Positions 33,221 to 42,704 are shown, numbered from the stretch's first letter. The stretch: 64,000 nucleotides of DNA from Methylobacterium bullatum (GCA_902712845.1 LR743504.1:1-64000); one strand, 5' to 3'. Notes: generated by a model not told the origin, from the letters alone. A program made the numbers and translations.

Positions 33221-36200
33221 ATGGGAATGGGGGCCGAAATCGCGAGACGACGGCGCCGGCTCATGGCGGGCTTCGTCGCGACCTCGATCCTCGGCGGGAC
33301 CCTGATCTCGGGCAGCGAGGCCGAGGCGGCACGCCTCCTCACCCTGAAGGCGAACCAGGTCGGGCGCTATGCCCGGATCGCCATGACGTTCGATTCGGCG
33401 GTTCCGGTGAAGGCCCGGATCTCCGGCCTCGTTCTGCTGGTGAATTTCGGTGAGCCCAGCACGTCCGCGCCCGAGAAGATCGCCGGCGAGATCCCCGATT
33501 TCGTGACCATGGTCCGGCGGGACCCCGACGGGACCGGCCTACGCATCGCCCTGCAGAAGCCGTATCGCCTCAATGTCCAGACGGCGGGCGAACACGTCTT
33601 CGTGGACCTGCTGCCCGAAGACTGGTCCGGGCTCCCCCCTCCGCTGCCGCCCGAGATCGTGGCCGAGCTCGTCCGCCGGGCGCAGATCGCGGAAGCCGCC
33701 ATGCGCGCGGCGAGGCCCGTCGTCGAGCCGAAGCGCCTGCCCCTCGAACTCTCGCGCCTGCCGACCCTGACCCGCCTGAGCCTGCGGCTCGCACCGGACA
33801 CGGCCGCGCGGTTCGACGAGGCCGGATTGGCGACGCGGCTGACGATTCCCGGTGCCTGGCGCATCGACGATCTCGCGCCCCGCGGGCGGACCAAACCCGC
33901 CATCGCGGCTCTGTCCGTGGAGAACGACACTGACGGCGCCCGCCTGCTGGTGACGCCCGCCGCCGGCTACGAGATCCGCACCGGGCGGGACGAGGACGGC
34001 GTGACGCTGGACGTCGTCCGCAAGGCCGCGCCCCCGGACGCCAAGGCTTCTGACGCGAAGAGTCCCGAGGTGAAGCCATCGGCGGCCGAGGGGAAGGTCG
34101 CGGCGGGGGATGCGCCGTCCGAAGCCGTGACGGCGCCGGTGAACGCCGCGCCGGCGAGACCGGCCGGCATCCCGGCGCCCACTCTCCCGCAGAAGACCAT
34201 CGTCCTGCGCCCGGCCGGACCCGGCCTCGCCTTTCCGTTCCAACGCCAGCCGGCGGCGGCCCTGTTCGAGCGGGCCGGCATCGCCACCCTGGTGTTCGAG
34301 ACGCCCGAGACGGTCGCCGTCCCCCCCGGGGATCCGGTCTTCGATCTCGTCAGCCAGCCCCGGCGGCAGGGTGCCTTCGTCTCCTTGAGCTTCAAGGTTC
34401 CCCGCGATCGGCTCTTCGATCTCGTCCCCATCGGCGATGCGGATGCGCCCACCGGCTGGGAACTCGTCGCCGGTGAGAACCTGTCGGCCAGCGAAACGCT
34501 GTCCGCGATCCGCAACACGGAGGCGAGCGGCCGGATCGGCATCGGCATCCGCCTGCCCCATCCCGGCGGGGCGACCTGGATCGAGCGGGGCGGCGAGCGG
34601 ATCGGCGTGGTGACCGGCTATGGCCCGAAACCCGCCGGCATCCCCAAGCGGCAGGCCTTCGTAGATTTCGAGCTTTTGCCCAGCCGCCAGGGCGTGGCCG
34701 TCCTCGCCAAGGCCGACGATCTCCTGGTGCGGCCGGACATGGACGGCGTCGTGATCGCCCGCGAGGGCGGCATGGCGGTCTCCGGGGTGGCGCGCCCGGC
34801 CGAACCGGCCCTCACCGCCGTGAGCGACCTCGCCATCGAGCGCCAGCCCTGGGACGCGGCGCGGAGCGGCAATATCGGCGAGAACCTGCGGGAGCAGTTG
34901 AACGCGGTGGTCGACGCGCCGCGCCCGGCGCGCGGGCCGCTCAGGCTCGCCCTGGCGCGGAGCATGCTCGCCAACGGCCTCGGCCTGGAAGCCCTCGGCG
35001 TCCTTCAGGTGGCGGCCAGCGAAGATCCGGTGATGGCCGGACAGCGCGAACTGGCGATCCTCACCGCCGTGGCCAACACGCAGATGGCCCGCTACGCCGA
35101 TGCGCGGAAGGCCCTCGACTCCGAATTCCTGCGGGCCGACCCGGAAGCGCGTCTGTGGAAGGGCTATCTCGATGCCAAGGCTGGGCGCTGGCCCATCGCC
35201 GATACGGCGTTCCGGGACACGGCGGGCATTATCGAGCGCTATCCCGACGACCTGCAGGGCCTGCTTCGCTCGGCTGCGGCGGAGGCCGCCATCGAGACCG
35301 GCGACTGGGCCACCGCGAGCCAGCAGATCACCACCGCGCTGGCGCGCGCGGCCGACCGCTCGGTCTCCGACCGCCTGGCTTTCCTGCGTGCGCGGATCGA
35401 CGAGGTGACGGGCCAGACGAGCGCGGCGCTCGATACCTATCAGCGATTGTCCGACACGGCGGACCGGCCGACCGCCGCCGTGGCGACCCTGCGCGGCACC
35501 GTCCTCGCCCATGCGCTGGGCAAGATGCCGGTGGCCGAGGCCATCGAACGGCTGGAAACACTCCTCCTCACCTGGCATGGCGACGAGATCGAGCAGAGGA
35601 CGATCGCGGGCCTCGCCAGGCTGAACATGGAAGCCGGGCGCTGGCGCCAGGCTTTCGCCGCCGCGCGCAAGGCGGATGCGCTGGCGCCCGGATCGGCGAT
35701 CAGCCGCGAGCTCCACGACAATGCCCAGGACCTGTTCGACGACCTCTTCCTCACCGAGAAGGGGGCGCGGATGTCCGGCGTGGAGGCGCTGGCGCTGTAT
35801 TTCGATTTCAAGGATTTCGCGCCGATCGGCCGCCGCGGCGACGAGATCGTGCGCCGCCTCGCCGACAAGCTGGTGGAACTCGACCTGCTCGATTCGGCCG
35901 GTGAACTGCTGCAGCACCAGGTCGATCACCGTCTCACCGGCCCGGCCCGCGCCGGCGTCGCCGCCCGGCTGGCGACCATCCGGATGATGGACGAGAAGCC
36001 GCTCCAGGCGCTTCAGGTCATCGACGCCACCTATCAGCCCGAACTGCCCGAGGATCTGCGCCGTGCCCGCGCGCTCATCCGGGCGCGCGCCCTGTCCGAC
36101 CTGTCGCGCACCGATCTCGCCCTGGAGACCATCGAGGCGGAGACCGGCGCCGACGTGGAGCGGCTGCGCGCGGACATTCTCTGGAGCGGCCGGCGCTGGC

Positions 36201-36592
36201 GCGAGGCGGGCGAGGCGCACGAGGCCATGGTCGGCGAGGCCTGGCGCCTGCGCAAACCCCTCGACGATGCCATGCGCTCCGACATCATCCGCTCGGCCAT
36301 CGCCTACGGCCTGTCGAACGAGTCCCTCGGGCTGGAGCGCCTGAGGGCGAAGTTCGCCGAGCCCATGGCCGAGAGCGCCGACGCCCGCACCTTCGCCCTG
36401 CTCACCCAGCCGAACGCGGTGCGGAGCCAAGCATTCCGCGAGATCGCGCAACGGGCCACCAAGGCGGAGACCCTTCAGGCTTTCCTGAAGGAGTATCGCA
36501 AGCGCTACCCGGAAATGTCGGTGCCGCCACCGGCGAATGCCGGTGGTGTGCAGGCCGAGGCCCAGGGCGGCGAGCCCTCACCGAAGGGCTGA
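33221..36592 (+). CDS. Large exported TPR-repeat protein
   Basis: The 1123-residue protein starts with a basic stretch and a signal-like hydrophobic segment (about 15-38). A beta-rich AMIN-like region (about 40-135, LKANQVGRYARIAMTFDSA) follows, then an Ala/Pro/Lys linker (about 270-330) and a further non-repeat region (about 330-560). The long C-terminal half (about 560-1085) consists of helical tetratricopeptide-like repeats (for example LAILTAVANTQMARYADARK). It is conserved in style with Hyphomicrobiales hypothetical proteins near flagellar genes. Probably periplasmic scaffold; partner unknown. ATGs at 33221, 33227 and 33263 compete. Confidence 0.8.
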   Translation: MGMGAEIARRRRRLMAGFVATSILGGTLISGSEAEAARLLTLKANQVGRYARIAMTFDSAVPVKARISGLVLLVNFGEPSTSAPEKIAGEIPDFVTMVRRDPDGTGLRIALQKPYRLNVQTAGEHVFVDLLPEDWSGLPPPLPPEIVAELVRRAQIAEAAMRAARPVVEPKRLPLELSRLPTLTRLSLRLAPDTAARFDEAGLATRLTIPGAWRIDDLAPRGRTKPAIAALSVENDTDGARLLVTPAAGYEIRTGRDEDGVTLDVVRKAAPPDAKASDAKSPEVKPSAAEGKVAAGDAPSEAVTAPVNAAPARPAGIPAPTLPQKTIVLRPAGPGLAFPFQRQPAAALFERAGIATLVFETPETVAVPPGDPVFDLVSQPRRQGAFVSLSFKVPRDRLFDLVPIGDADAPTGWELVAGENLSASETLSAIRNTEASGRIGIGIRLPHPGGATWIERGGERIGVVTGYGPKPAGIPKRQAFVDFELLPSRQGVAVLAKADDLLVRPDMDGVVIAREGGMAVSGVARPAEPALTAVSDLAIERQPWDAARSGNIGENLREQLNAVVDAPRPARGPLRLALARSMLANGLGLEALGVLQVAASEDPVMAGQRELAILTAVANTQMARYADARKALDSEFLRADPEARLWKGYLDAKAGRWPIADTAFRDTAGIIERYPDDLQGLLRSAAAEAAIETGDWATASQQITTALARAADRSVSDRLAFLRARIDEVTGQTSAALDTYQRLSDTADRPTAAVATLRGTVLAHALGKMPVAEAIERLETLLLTWHGDEIEQRTIAGLARLNMEAGRWRQAFAAARKADALAPGSAISRELHDNAQDLFDDLFLTEKGARMSGVEALALYFDFKDFAPIGRRGDEIVRRLADKLVELDLLDSAGELLQHQVDHRLTGPARAGVAARLATIRMMDEKPLQALQVIDATYQPELPEDLRRARALIRARALSDLSRTDLALETIEAETGADVERLRADILWSGRRWREAGEAHEAMVGEAWRLRKPLDDAMRSDIIRSAIAYGLSNESLGLERLRAKFAEPMAESADARTFALLTQPNAVRSQAFREIAQRATKAETLQAFLKEYRKRYPEMSVPPPANAGGVQAEAQGGEPSPKG

Positions 36593-36621
36593 GGCCCGCT
36601 TTCCAGCGCCGGGACGAGGCA

Positions 36622-37725
36622 TCAGCGACGGAACATGACGGGGCCGTTCATGCCGGGCCAGTCGGAATAGCCGTTGGCGCCCCCGCCATACCAGTAGGCT
36701 TTCGGAGCCTCGGCGAGGGGTGCGCCGGTGCGAAGCCGCTCCACGAGATCGGGATTGGCGATATAGGGCCGCCCGAAGCTGAAGAGGTCCGCCCTCCCCT
36801 CGGCGAGGTCCTTCTCGGCGAGTTCGAGCGTGTACTGGTTGTTGCCGATATAGGCCCCCTGGAAACGCTCGCGGATCTGGCCGAAATCCACCTCGTCCGG
36901 CACGTCGCGGGTCTGCTGGGTCACGCCCTCAATCGTGTGGACGTAGAGCAGGTCGAACCCGTTCAGGGCATCGATGTAGGCGCCGAAGGTCGCCTTCGGA
37001 TCGCTGTCCAGCGGCGTCTTGCCGGGCTCCGTGGTGGCGGGCGACAAGCGGATTCCGACGCGCTTGCTACCCCAGACGTCCGTGACTGCCTTCACCACGG
37101 CGAGGGGGAAACGCAGGCGGTTCTCGATCGAGCCGCCATAAAGGTCAGTCCGCTTGTTGGTGGAATCGCGCACGAACTGTTCGAGCAGGTAATTGTTGGC
37201 CGAATGGATCTCGACACCGTCGAACCCGGCGCGCTTCGCATTCTCGGCGGCCTTCCGATAATCCTCGACGATGCCCGGGATCTCGTCCTTCTCCAGGGCG
37301 CGGGGCGTCTCATGCGGCTTCATGCCGGATTTCGTGAAGGCCATGCCTTCGGGCTTCAGGGCCGAGGGCGCCACCGGCGACTGGCCGTTCGGCTGCACGT
37401 CGGGATGCGAGATCCGGCCCGTATGCCAGAGCTGCAGGAAGATGCGCCCGTCATTGGCGTGGACCGCCGCGGTGACCGGCTTCCATCCCTCCACCTGTGC
37501 GTCGGTCCAGATGCCCGGTGTCAGCGCGTAACCGACCGCCTGGGGCGAGATGTTCGTCGCCTCCGAGATGATGAGGCCGGCATTGGCGCGCTGGGCATAG
37601 TAATCCACCGCGAAATCCGGGGGGATGCCCTCGTCGGAGGACCGGCTCCGGGTCAACGGAGCCATGACGACGCGGTTCTTGAGGGTGAGGTCGCCGAGGG
37701 TGAAGGGTTCGAGGATCGGGCTCAT
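36622..37725 (-). CDS. Old Yellow Enzyme family alkene reductase (NemA-like)
   Basis: This FMN-dependent NAD(P)H oxidoreductase reduces activated C=C bonds of alpha,beta-unsaturated carbonyls or nitro compounds. The 367 residues show LKNRVVMAPLTRSRS, the catalytic-site block LQLWHTGRISHPDVQPNG, HSANNYLLEQFVRDSTNKR and the phosphate-binding FGRPYIANPDLVERL. The ATG at 37725 (MSPILEPFTLGDLTLKNRV) is the family start; the open frame extends much further upstream without conservation. It stands alone; no adjacent regulator is seen. Confidence 0.94.
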   Translation of the reverse strand: MSPILEPFTLGDLTLKNRVVMAPLTRSRSSDEGIPPDFAVDYYAQRANAGLIISEATNISPQAVGYALTPGIWTDAQVEGWKPVTAAVHANDGRIFLQLWHTGRISHPDVQPNGQSPVAPSALKPEGMAFTKSGMKPHETPRALEKDEIPGIVEDYRKAAENAKRAGFDGVEIHSANNYLLEQFVRDSTNKRTDLYGGSIENRLRFPLAVVKAVTDVWGSKRVGIRLSPATTEPGKTPLDSDPKATFGAYIDALNGFDLLYVHTIEGVTQQTRDVPDEVDFGQIRERFQGAYIGNNQYTLELAEKDLAEGRADLFSFGRPYIANPDLVERLRTGAPLAEAPKAYWYGGGANGYSDWPGMNGPVMFRR

Positions 37726-38244
37726 GGAGCGCGTGCTCTTTCTAACGGAGATGAGAAAGGCCCCCCGACCGGGAGGCCTCGCGTTCACCCGTTCACGTGG
37801 CCGAGCCGTCCCGATGCCATGAAGGAGGCGGGACGGGGCCGGTGGGGGTGAAGCGCTATGGGCGGGCAATCCCGCCGCCCGATCCCTTGTTCCCGCAACC
37901 CTCCCCCGAATGCGCCGGTTGCGCATCCCCTCGCCCTCGCTCCGGCTTCGTCTCCGCTCATCTCGAACACGGCAAGGTGTCCGCGATCCTCTCCCCGCCT
38001 GCGGGGCTCCGGTATTCCACATCTCGCGGGTACCACGGGTCCCCTCTCCTTCCAGGAGAGGGAGCCTGTCGCGCCTCATATCGATGCCTTTGGCTCAAGA
38101 AAACGGCCGTCGAGGAGATGTGTGAACCCAGTAGGCACAAGGGGGAGAGGGACGCGCCCTGGCCACAAGAACAGATGTGTGAATGCCGTAGGCCCGCGTG
38201 GCGAGGAGGGCCAGCTCCGCCGCTCATGGAGGAGACGACCTGCC
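37726..38244. other. Repeat-bearing spacer, no gene
   Basis: The 519-base spacer contains several hairpins (for example CCCCGC-CT-GCGGGG at 37993-38006) and one copy of a dispersed repeat (38040-38150). Two short direct repeats of the form AGATGTGTGAA...GTAGGC occur near 38116 and 38175. No open frame looks coding. Confidence 0.6.
38040..38150 (+). repeat. Dispersed intergenic repeat, copy A
   Basis: The copy opens with a 9-bp hairpin (CCCTCTCCT/AGGAGAGGG, loop TCC, 38042-38062). It matches the reverse complement of about 59370-59482: the first 22 bases are identical, and the next 80 or so keep roughly three quarters identity by eye, including ATCGATGCCTT, GGCCGTCG and CCAGTAG. Confidence 0.7.
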
Positions 38245-39129
38245 TCAGTATCCCCTGGCCGCAATGGATTCCGACCAGTTCACCGCGCGGCGGGCCATGC
38301 TGATGTGCTGGCGCTCGTACATGCGGCCCTCGACCTTGATGGCCCCGCGCTTGGCGTTCTCGGGCTTGTCGAAGGCCTCGATCACCAGGGTGGCGCGGCG
38401 CACCTCTTCCTCCGTCGGTGCGAAGGAGGTGTTGGCCGGCTCGAGCTGGTTGGGATGGATCAGCGTCTTGCCGTCGAAGCCGAGGTCGCGTGCCTGGCGG
38501 CACTCGGTGCGGCAGCCCTCCACATCGCCGATATCGTTCCACACGCCGTCGAGGATGGTGAGTCCTTCGGCGCGGGCGGCGGCCAGGGTGAACATCATCC
38601 AGGGCAGCATCGGCACTCGGCCGGGCACGAGCTGCGCCCAGGTGTCCTTGGCGAGATCGTTGGTCCCGAGGACGAAGCAGGTGAGCCGGGTGCGCCGGTC
38701 GCGCCGGGCCTTGGCGATGTCCTGGATGTTGAGGATCGCCGCCGGGGTCTCGATCATGGCCCAGACGTCGATGCTCTCGGGCGCGTCGAGGGCTTCGAGA
38801 TGGTTGGCGATGCTCTCCAGCACCGCGGGCGAGGACACTTTCGGCATCAGGATGGCGTCGGGACGGGCTTCGATCGCCGCCTTCAGGTCGGCTTCGCCCC
38901 AGGGGGTCTGCGGAGCGTTGACGCGGATCACGAGCTCACGGTCGCCGTATCCGCCGCCCTTCACCGCCGCGCAGACCTGCTCGCGGGCCAGCACCTTCTC
39001 GTCCGGTCCCACCGCGTCTTCGAGATCCAGGATCAGGGCATCGGCCTGTAGGGTCTTCGCCTTGTCGAGGGCTCTCTGGTTCGAGCCGGGCATGTAGAGG
39101 ACGCTGCGGCGCAGGCGGAGATCGGACAT
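38245..39129 (-). CDS. HpcH/HpaI aldolase, CitE-like CoA-ester lyase or thioesterase
   Basis: The 294-residue TIM-barrel protein begins LRLRRSVLYMPGSNQRALDK and has LILDLEDAVGPDEK, the substrate Arg in VIRVNAPQTPWGE, the metal-ligand block VWAMIETPAAILN and GKTLIHPNQLEPAN, all of the CitE/malyl-CoA lyase family. Methylotrophs use relatives in the serine and ethylmalonyl-CoA pathways (malyl-CoA lyase Mcl1, malyl-CoA thioesterase Mcl2). Which activity this copy has cannot be told from sequence alone. It stands alone on the minus strand. Confidence 0.88.
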   Translation of the reverse strand: MSDLRLRRSVLYMPGSNQRALDKAKTLQADALILDLEDAVGPDEKVLAREQVCAAVKGGGYGDRELVIRVNAPQTPWGEADLKAAIEARPDAILMPKVSSPAVLESIANHLEALDAPESIDVWAMIETPAAILNIQDIAKARRDRRTRLTCFVLGTNDLAKDTWAQLVPGRVPMLPWMMFTLAAARAEGLTILDGVWNDIGDVEGCRTECRQARDLGFDGKTLIHPNQLEPANTSFAPTEEEVRRATLVIEAFDKPENAKRGAIKVEGRMYERQHISMARRAVNWSESIAARGY

Positions 39130-39343
39130 GAACGCATTCCAGTGACGATGCGGCGGAGCTTAATGCAACACGGCTGCCGGGACAGCCCTGCGGATATAAA
39201 ATGCGTGTCGATGACCCGCGTTTGACCGGCGCGGGCGTGGCCTCTGCAGCGAAATGCCGATCACGCCGCATCGCCACGAGGGCCTCGCGGACATCCACCG
39301 GGTTCGCGGAAATCCGGCCCGGCCCATGCGCGGATAGGGAATC

Positions 39344-39688
39344 ATGACGCCTTCGACGGAAAACCGCCCCTATACGGCCACGCGAGAGGGTGTCCGGCTC
39401 GCCGTGCGCCTGACGCCGCGCGCGAGCCGGACCGGCCTCGACGGCCTCGTGGAGGGCGCCGACGGACGCGTCTGGGTCCAGATGCGGGTCGCCGCACCTC
39501 CGGTGGAGGGGGCGGCCAACACGGCGCTGATCGCCGCCCTCGCCGAGGCCCTGCACCTGCGCCGATCCGACATCCGCATCGTCACCGGGGATACGGGGCG
39601 ACAAAAGATCCTGGCGCTCAGCGGCGACCCTGCGCTGCTCGCTTCAGGCCTCGACGCCTGGATCGCCGGGGCGGCCTCGCGGCGCTGA
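39344..39688 (+). CDS. DUF167 (YggU) family protein
   Basis: The 114-residue protein has the family core VRLAVRLTPRASRTGLDGL, then VAAPPVEGAANTALIAALAE and RIVTGDTGRQKILALSGDP. The family is small, widespread and of unclear function. It is convergent with the CsaA-like gene, with a six-pair hairpin (39685-39700) overlapping both stop codons. Confidence 0.92.
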   Translation: MTPSTENRPYTATREGVRLAVRLTPRASRTGLDGLVEGADGRVWVQMRVAAPPVEGAANTALIAALAEALHLRRSDIRIVTGDTGRQKILALSGDPALLASGLDAWIAGAASRR

Positions 39689-39696
39689 AGCGATCT

Positions 39697-40068
39697 TCAG
39701 AACAGGCGGCTTCCGTCCGGCACGGCATGGTCGGGGCGGAACAGGACGACGGCGCCGTTCGTGTCGGCAAAGCCCAGGGTCAGGACCTCCGAGAGGAACT
39801 TGCCGATCTGGCGCGGGGGGAAGTTCACCACCGCGGCGACCTGGCGGCCGACCAGATCCTCCGGGCGGTAATGCTCAGTGATCTGGGCGCTGGAGCGCTT
39901 CGTGCCGATGGCCGGCCCGAAATCGATGACGAGCTTGAGCGCGGGCTTGCGCGCTTGCGGGAAAGGCTCGGCGGAGACCACCGTGCCGATCCGGATATCG
40001 ACGGCCAGGAAAGCGTCGAAGCTGATCGGGGCCGCCGCCGGGGCCGCCGAATCGTGGTTCACATGCAT
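39697..40068 (-). CDS. tRNA-binding domain protein, CsaA-like
   Basis: The 123-residue single OB-fold protein is of the CsaA/EMAP-II type. It includes FLAVDIRIGTVVSAEPFPQA, then ALKLVIDFGPAIGTKRSSAQ, ITEHYRPEDLVGRQVAAVVN and NFPPRQIGKFLSEVLTLGF. CsaA was described as an export-related chaperone and binds tRNA-like structures. The ATG at 40068 (MHVNHDSAAPAAAPISFDAF) is supported by the domain start. It follows the iron permease gene by 16 bases and may be transcribed with the ftr operon. Confidence 0.9.
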   Translation of the reverse strand: MHVNHDSAAPAAAPISFDAFLAVDIRIGTVVSAEPFPQARKPALKLVIDFGPAIGTKRSSAQITEHYRPEDLVGRQVAAVVNFPPRQIGKFLSEVLTLGFADTNGAVVLFRPDHAVPDGSRLF

Positions 40069-40084
40069 GGTGCGCCTCCCCGGT

Positions 40085-40912
40085 TCACGCCGTCCGCAGG
40101 GTCCGCCGCCTCTTGTCGGCCGACGACCATTGCATGAGGGCGACCATGACCAGGATCGTGCCGAGATAGACAATGACCTGAAGCCCCGTCGGGCGGTCGG
40201 TATAGCCGACGAGCGCGTGGAGCACGCGGCCGGCCAGGCTGCCCTCGGACAGGATGTTGGCGGTGTTCCAGAGCGGCCGGTCGAGCACGGTGATCAGCCC
40301 GGCATTGGTGAGGAACTGCGCCGCCTGCGCGGCGAGGCCGGCGGCGAGGAAGATGATGAGCGCGCTGGTGACCGAGAAGACGTAGCGGGTCGGGATCGCG
40401 GCCAGGCCAAAATAGCTCACCGCCGACAGCAGGATGCCGGCGCCGACCCCCGCCAGCGCCCCGATCTGCAGGTCGGGGCCGGACGTACCCGAGGCGACGA
40501 GGCCGTAGAGGAAGAGGACGAGCTCCGCGCCCTCGCGCAGGATCGCCGCGCCGACGACGAAGGCCAGGGCGGCGGATGTGGTCTCGCCCCTGCGCACGGA
40601 TTCTCCGGCGGCCTTCAGTTCGCCCGCGAGCTCGCGCCCGTGGCGGCTCATCCAGGTGTTGTGCCAGATCAGCATGACGACGGCTGTGGCGAGGACGGCG
40701 GCGTTGAGGATGTCCTGCCCTGCGCCTTCGAACGCGTCGGAGATCGCTTCGGCGAAGAGCGCCACGAGGCAGGCGCCTGCGAGCCCGCCGACCACGCCGA
40801 GGCCGATCCAGCGGCCGCGCCCGGCGATGCCGCGCGTGGCCGCCAGCACGATGCCGATGATGAGGCCGGCTTCGATGACCTCGCGGAAGGCGATGACGAA
40901 TGCTCCGATCAT
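40085..40912 (-). CDS. ftrC: FTR1-family high-affinity iron permease (FtrC-like)
   Basis: The 275-residue protein has seven transmembrane helices and the two REXXE iron-binding motifs of the FTR1/EfeU family, FREVIEAG (residues 9-16) and ILREGAELVLF. Together with the P19-like, cupredoxin and ferredoxin-type genes upstream it forms an FtrABCD-like ferrous iron importer as known in Brucella and Bordetella. The start is ATG at 40912; 43 bases separate it from the upstream ferredoxin-type gene. Confidence 0.92.
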   Translation of the reverse strand: MIGAFVIAFREVIEAGLIIGIVLAATRGIAGRGRWIGLGVVGGLAGACLVALFAEAISDAFEGAGQDILNAAVLATAVVMLIWHNTWMSRHGRELAGELKAAGESVRRGETTSAALAFVVGAAILREGAELVLFLYGLVASGTSGPDLQIGALAGVGAGILLSAVSYFGLAAIPTRYVFSVTSALIIFLAAGLAAQAAQFLTNAGLITVLDRPLWNTANILSEGSLAGRVLHALVGYTDRPTGLQVIVYLGTILVMVALMQWSSADKRRRTLRTA

Positions 40913-40955
40913 GCGGAGATTTCCTTCGATGTCGCGGGCGAGCGGTGCGAGCGCT

Positions 40956-42356
40956 CTACCAGATCCAGAACAGAAGCACCCAGCCGGAGACCGACAGGGA
41001 GGCGGCGGCGGCGATGCAGGCCGTCGCGCCCGCCCGGCGCCATCCGCCGGTGGTGAGCCCCGCCACCTGCCAGGCGAGCCACGCGCTCCACAGGCTCGCG
41101 CCGATGAGCAGCCCGGCCCGCATCTCGGCGACGTAAGGCAATGGAAGCCCCTCCCCGCGCAGGAAGGTGACGGTGAGGGCCGAGAGGCCGAGGAAGACGC
41201 CGCATCCCGCAATAGGGATCAGCGTCTGCGTCAGGTGGTGGAAGCGCGACGGGGACCAGGGGCCGAGGCAGCGCGTGGCGAGGGCCACGAGGGCGGCGAG
41301 GCCGAAACCGAGGACGATCGTCGCGGCACCGATATAGGCCAGCAGTAGGCCGCCATCGAGGAGCGTCATGACGTCGTTGTGCTCGGGGTAGTTGGTGAGC
41401 ACGAACCACGGCAGGGTGGTCTCCAGCGGCCAAACCATGCCGTGTTCGATGAACCAGGTGGCGAGCCATTGTTTGGCGTCGATGAACCAGGGGCTCGACG
41501 ACCATTGGAAGGCGCCGGCCGCGAGGCCCATCATGCCGAACAGGATGAGGATCGTCTGTTCGAGGCTCGGCTCGGAGCCGGCCACGTGGACGATCTCGTA
41601 AGCCGGGGAGCGCCGGGCGAGGCGAACCGCGCCGCGATAGCCGCTGCAGCGCCCGCACATATGGCAGGAGCCGGCCCCGCGCATGGTCTTCACCGGCACC
41701 AGGGGCGCGCAGTTGAAGGCAGTGCCCTGGGGCTTGTCGGAGGCGGCCCAGGCGGGGCGGTCCACCTGGAAGCTCACCGGCGCGAGTTTGGACAGCACCG
41801 CGAAGACGCCGTTCACGGGGCAGAGATAGCGGCACCAGACGCGCTTGTTGCGGCCATAGACGAGGCCCACCGCGATCGCCGCCACGGTGGAGCCGCCGAG
41901 GACGGCCAGGACCGGCTTCGGGTAGCCGTAGACGCTGACCATCTGGCCGTAGACGGTGGTTCCGGCGAACGCGATGAAGGGCCAGCCGCCCCAGGTGATC
42001 CAGCGCGGCACCGCGCGGCCGAGGCTCCAGCGGCTGGCGAATTCCGTCAGCGTGCCCTCGGGGCACAGAACTCCGCACCAGGCCCGGCCGACGAGGACCA
42101 TGCTCACGAGGACGAACGGCCACCAGATGCCCCAGAACGCGAACTGCGCGAGGACCGTCAGGTTGTTCCAGAGATGGGCGGTGCGGTCCGGCAGGGGCAG
42201 GAAGGCCGGCACGGCCACGAGGACGAGATAGACCGCCACTACCGCCCATTGCACGCTGCGGATGATTCCGCCGTGGCGCTGGAGCCAATGGCCGAGTTCC
42301 GCGAGGCGCTGGTCGATCCAGGCTTCACGCAGGTCCGTCGAGACGCTCGCCGCCAT
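40956..42356 (-). CDS. ftrD: Membrane 4Fe-4S ferredoxin-type protein (FtrD-like)
   Basis: The 466-residue polytopic protein shares NosR/CcoG-like cysteine motifs: RAWCGVLCPEGTL, WCRYLCPVNGVF and GSCHMCGRCSGYRG. Eight or more transmembrane helices surround them. In FtrABCD systems FtrD is thought to feed electrons to or from the iron redox cycle. It starts 4 bases after the cupredoxin gene and precedes the permease, so the order here is A-B-D-C. Confidence 0.88.
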   Translation of the reverse strand: MAASVSTDLREAWIDQRLAELGHWLQRHGGIIRSVQWAVVAVYLVLVAVPAFLPLPDRTAHLWNNLTVLAQFAFWGIWWPFVLVSMVLVGRAWCGVLCPEGTLTEFASRWSLGRAVPRWITWGGWPFIAFAGTTVYGQMVSVYGYPKPVLAVLGGSTVAAIAVGLVYGRNKRVWCRYLCPVNGVFAVLSKLAPVSFQVDRPAWAASDKPQGTAFNCAPLVPVKTMRGAGSCHMCGRCSGYRGAVRLARRSPAYEIVHVAGSEPSLEQTILILFGMMGLAAGAFQWSSSPWFIDAKQWLATWFIEHGMVWPLETTLPWFVLTNYPEHNDVMTLLDGGLLLAYIGAATIVLGFGLAALVALATRCLGPWSPSRFHHLTQTLIPIAGCGVFLGLSALTVTFLRGEGLPLPYVAEMRAGLLIGASLWSAWLAWQVAGLTTGGWRRAGATACIAAAASLSVSGWVLLFWIW

Positions 42357-42360
42357 CGGG

Positions 42361-42696
42361 CTACTTCGCCACCAGCTTGGCTTTGGCGTCCGGATGGAAG
42401 TCGTCGAACACGTCGTAGGTGCCGGGGTCTAGGGTGCGGAACACGATGGACGAGGTCGAGCCGGCGGCGAGCGCCTTCTCGCGCTTCAGCTCCATGCTCT
42501 CGAACTCCACCGGCGAGGCGCCGGTATTGGTGATCTCCAGTTTGAAGCGGGTATTGGCCGGCACCTCGATGATCTCGGGGATGATCACGCCGTCCTTCAT
42601 CTCGACCTTGATCACCGGCATGTCGTTGGCCGGTGCAAAGCCGATGCCGACCGCCATGAAGGCGCAGGCGAGTGCGAGGCTGCGGACGTGCTGCAT
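42361..42696 (-). CDS. ftrB: Periplasmic cupredoxin-domain protein (FtrB-like)
   Basis: The 111-residue protein has a signal peptide (about 1-23) and a cupredoxin-type beta domain (IKVEMKDGVIIPEIIEVPAN, then GASPVEFESMELKREKAL and LDPGTYDVFDDFHPDAKAKL). Glu/Met/His-like ligands resemble EfeO-type and FtrB cupredoxins, which bind copper and oxidise or relay iron. It lies 8 bases after the P19-like gene and 4 bases before ftrD. Confidence 0.88.
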   Translation of the reverse strand: MQHVRSLALACAFMAVGIGFAPANDMPVIKVEMKDGVIIPEIIEVPANTRFKLEITNTGASPVEFESMELKREKALAAGSTSSIVFRTLDPGTYDVFDDFHPDAKAKLVAK

Positions 42697-42704
42697 CACG
42701 GTGC

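Noticed and set aside
33539..36451. 970-codon minus-strand frame opposite the TPR gene
   Set aside because: It is a GC-rich antisense shadow with low-complexity Arg/Gly/His-rich text; the plus-strand TPR protein explains the region.
39685..39700. Hairpin CTGAAG-CGAT-CTTCAG over the two convergent stop codons as a bidirectional terminator
   Set aside because: Six weak pairs and no T run on either side; noted only with the DUF167 gene.
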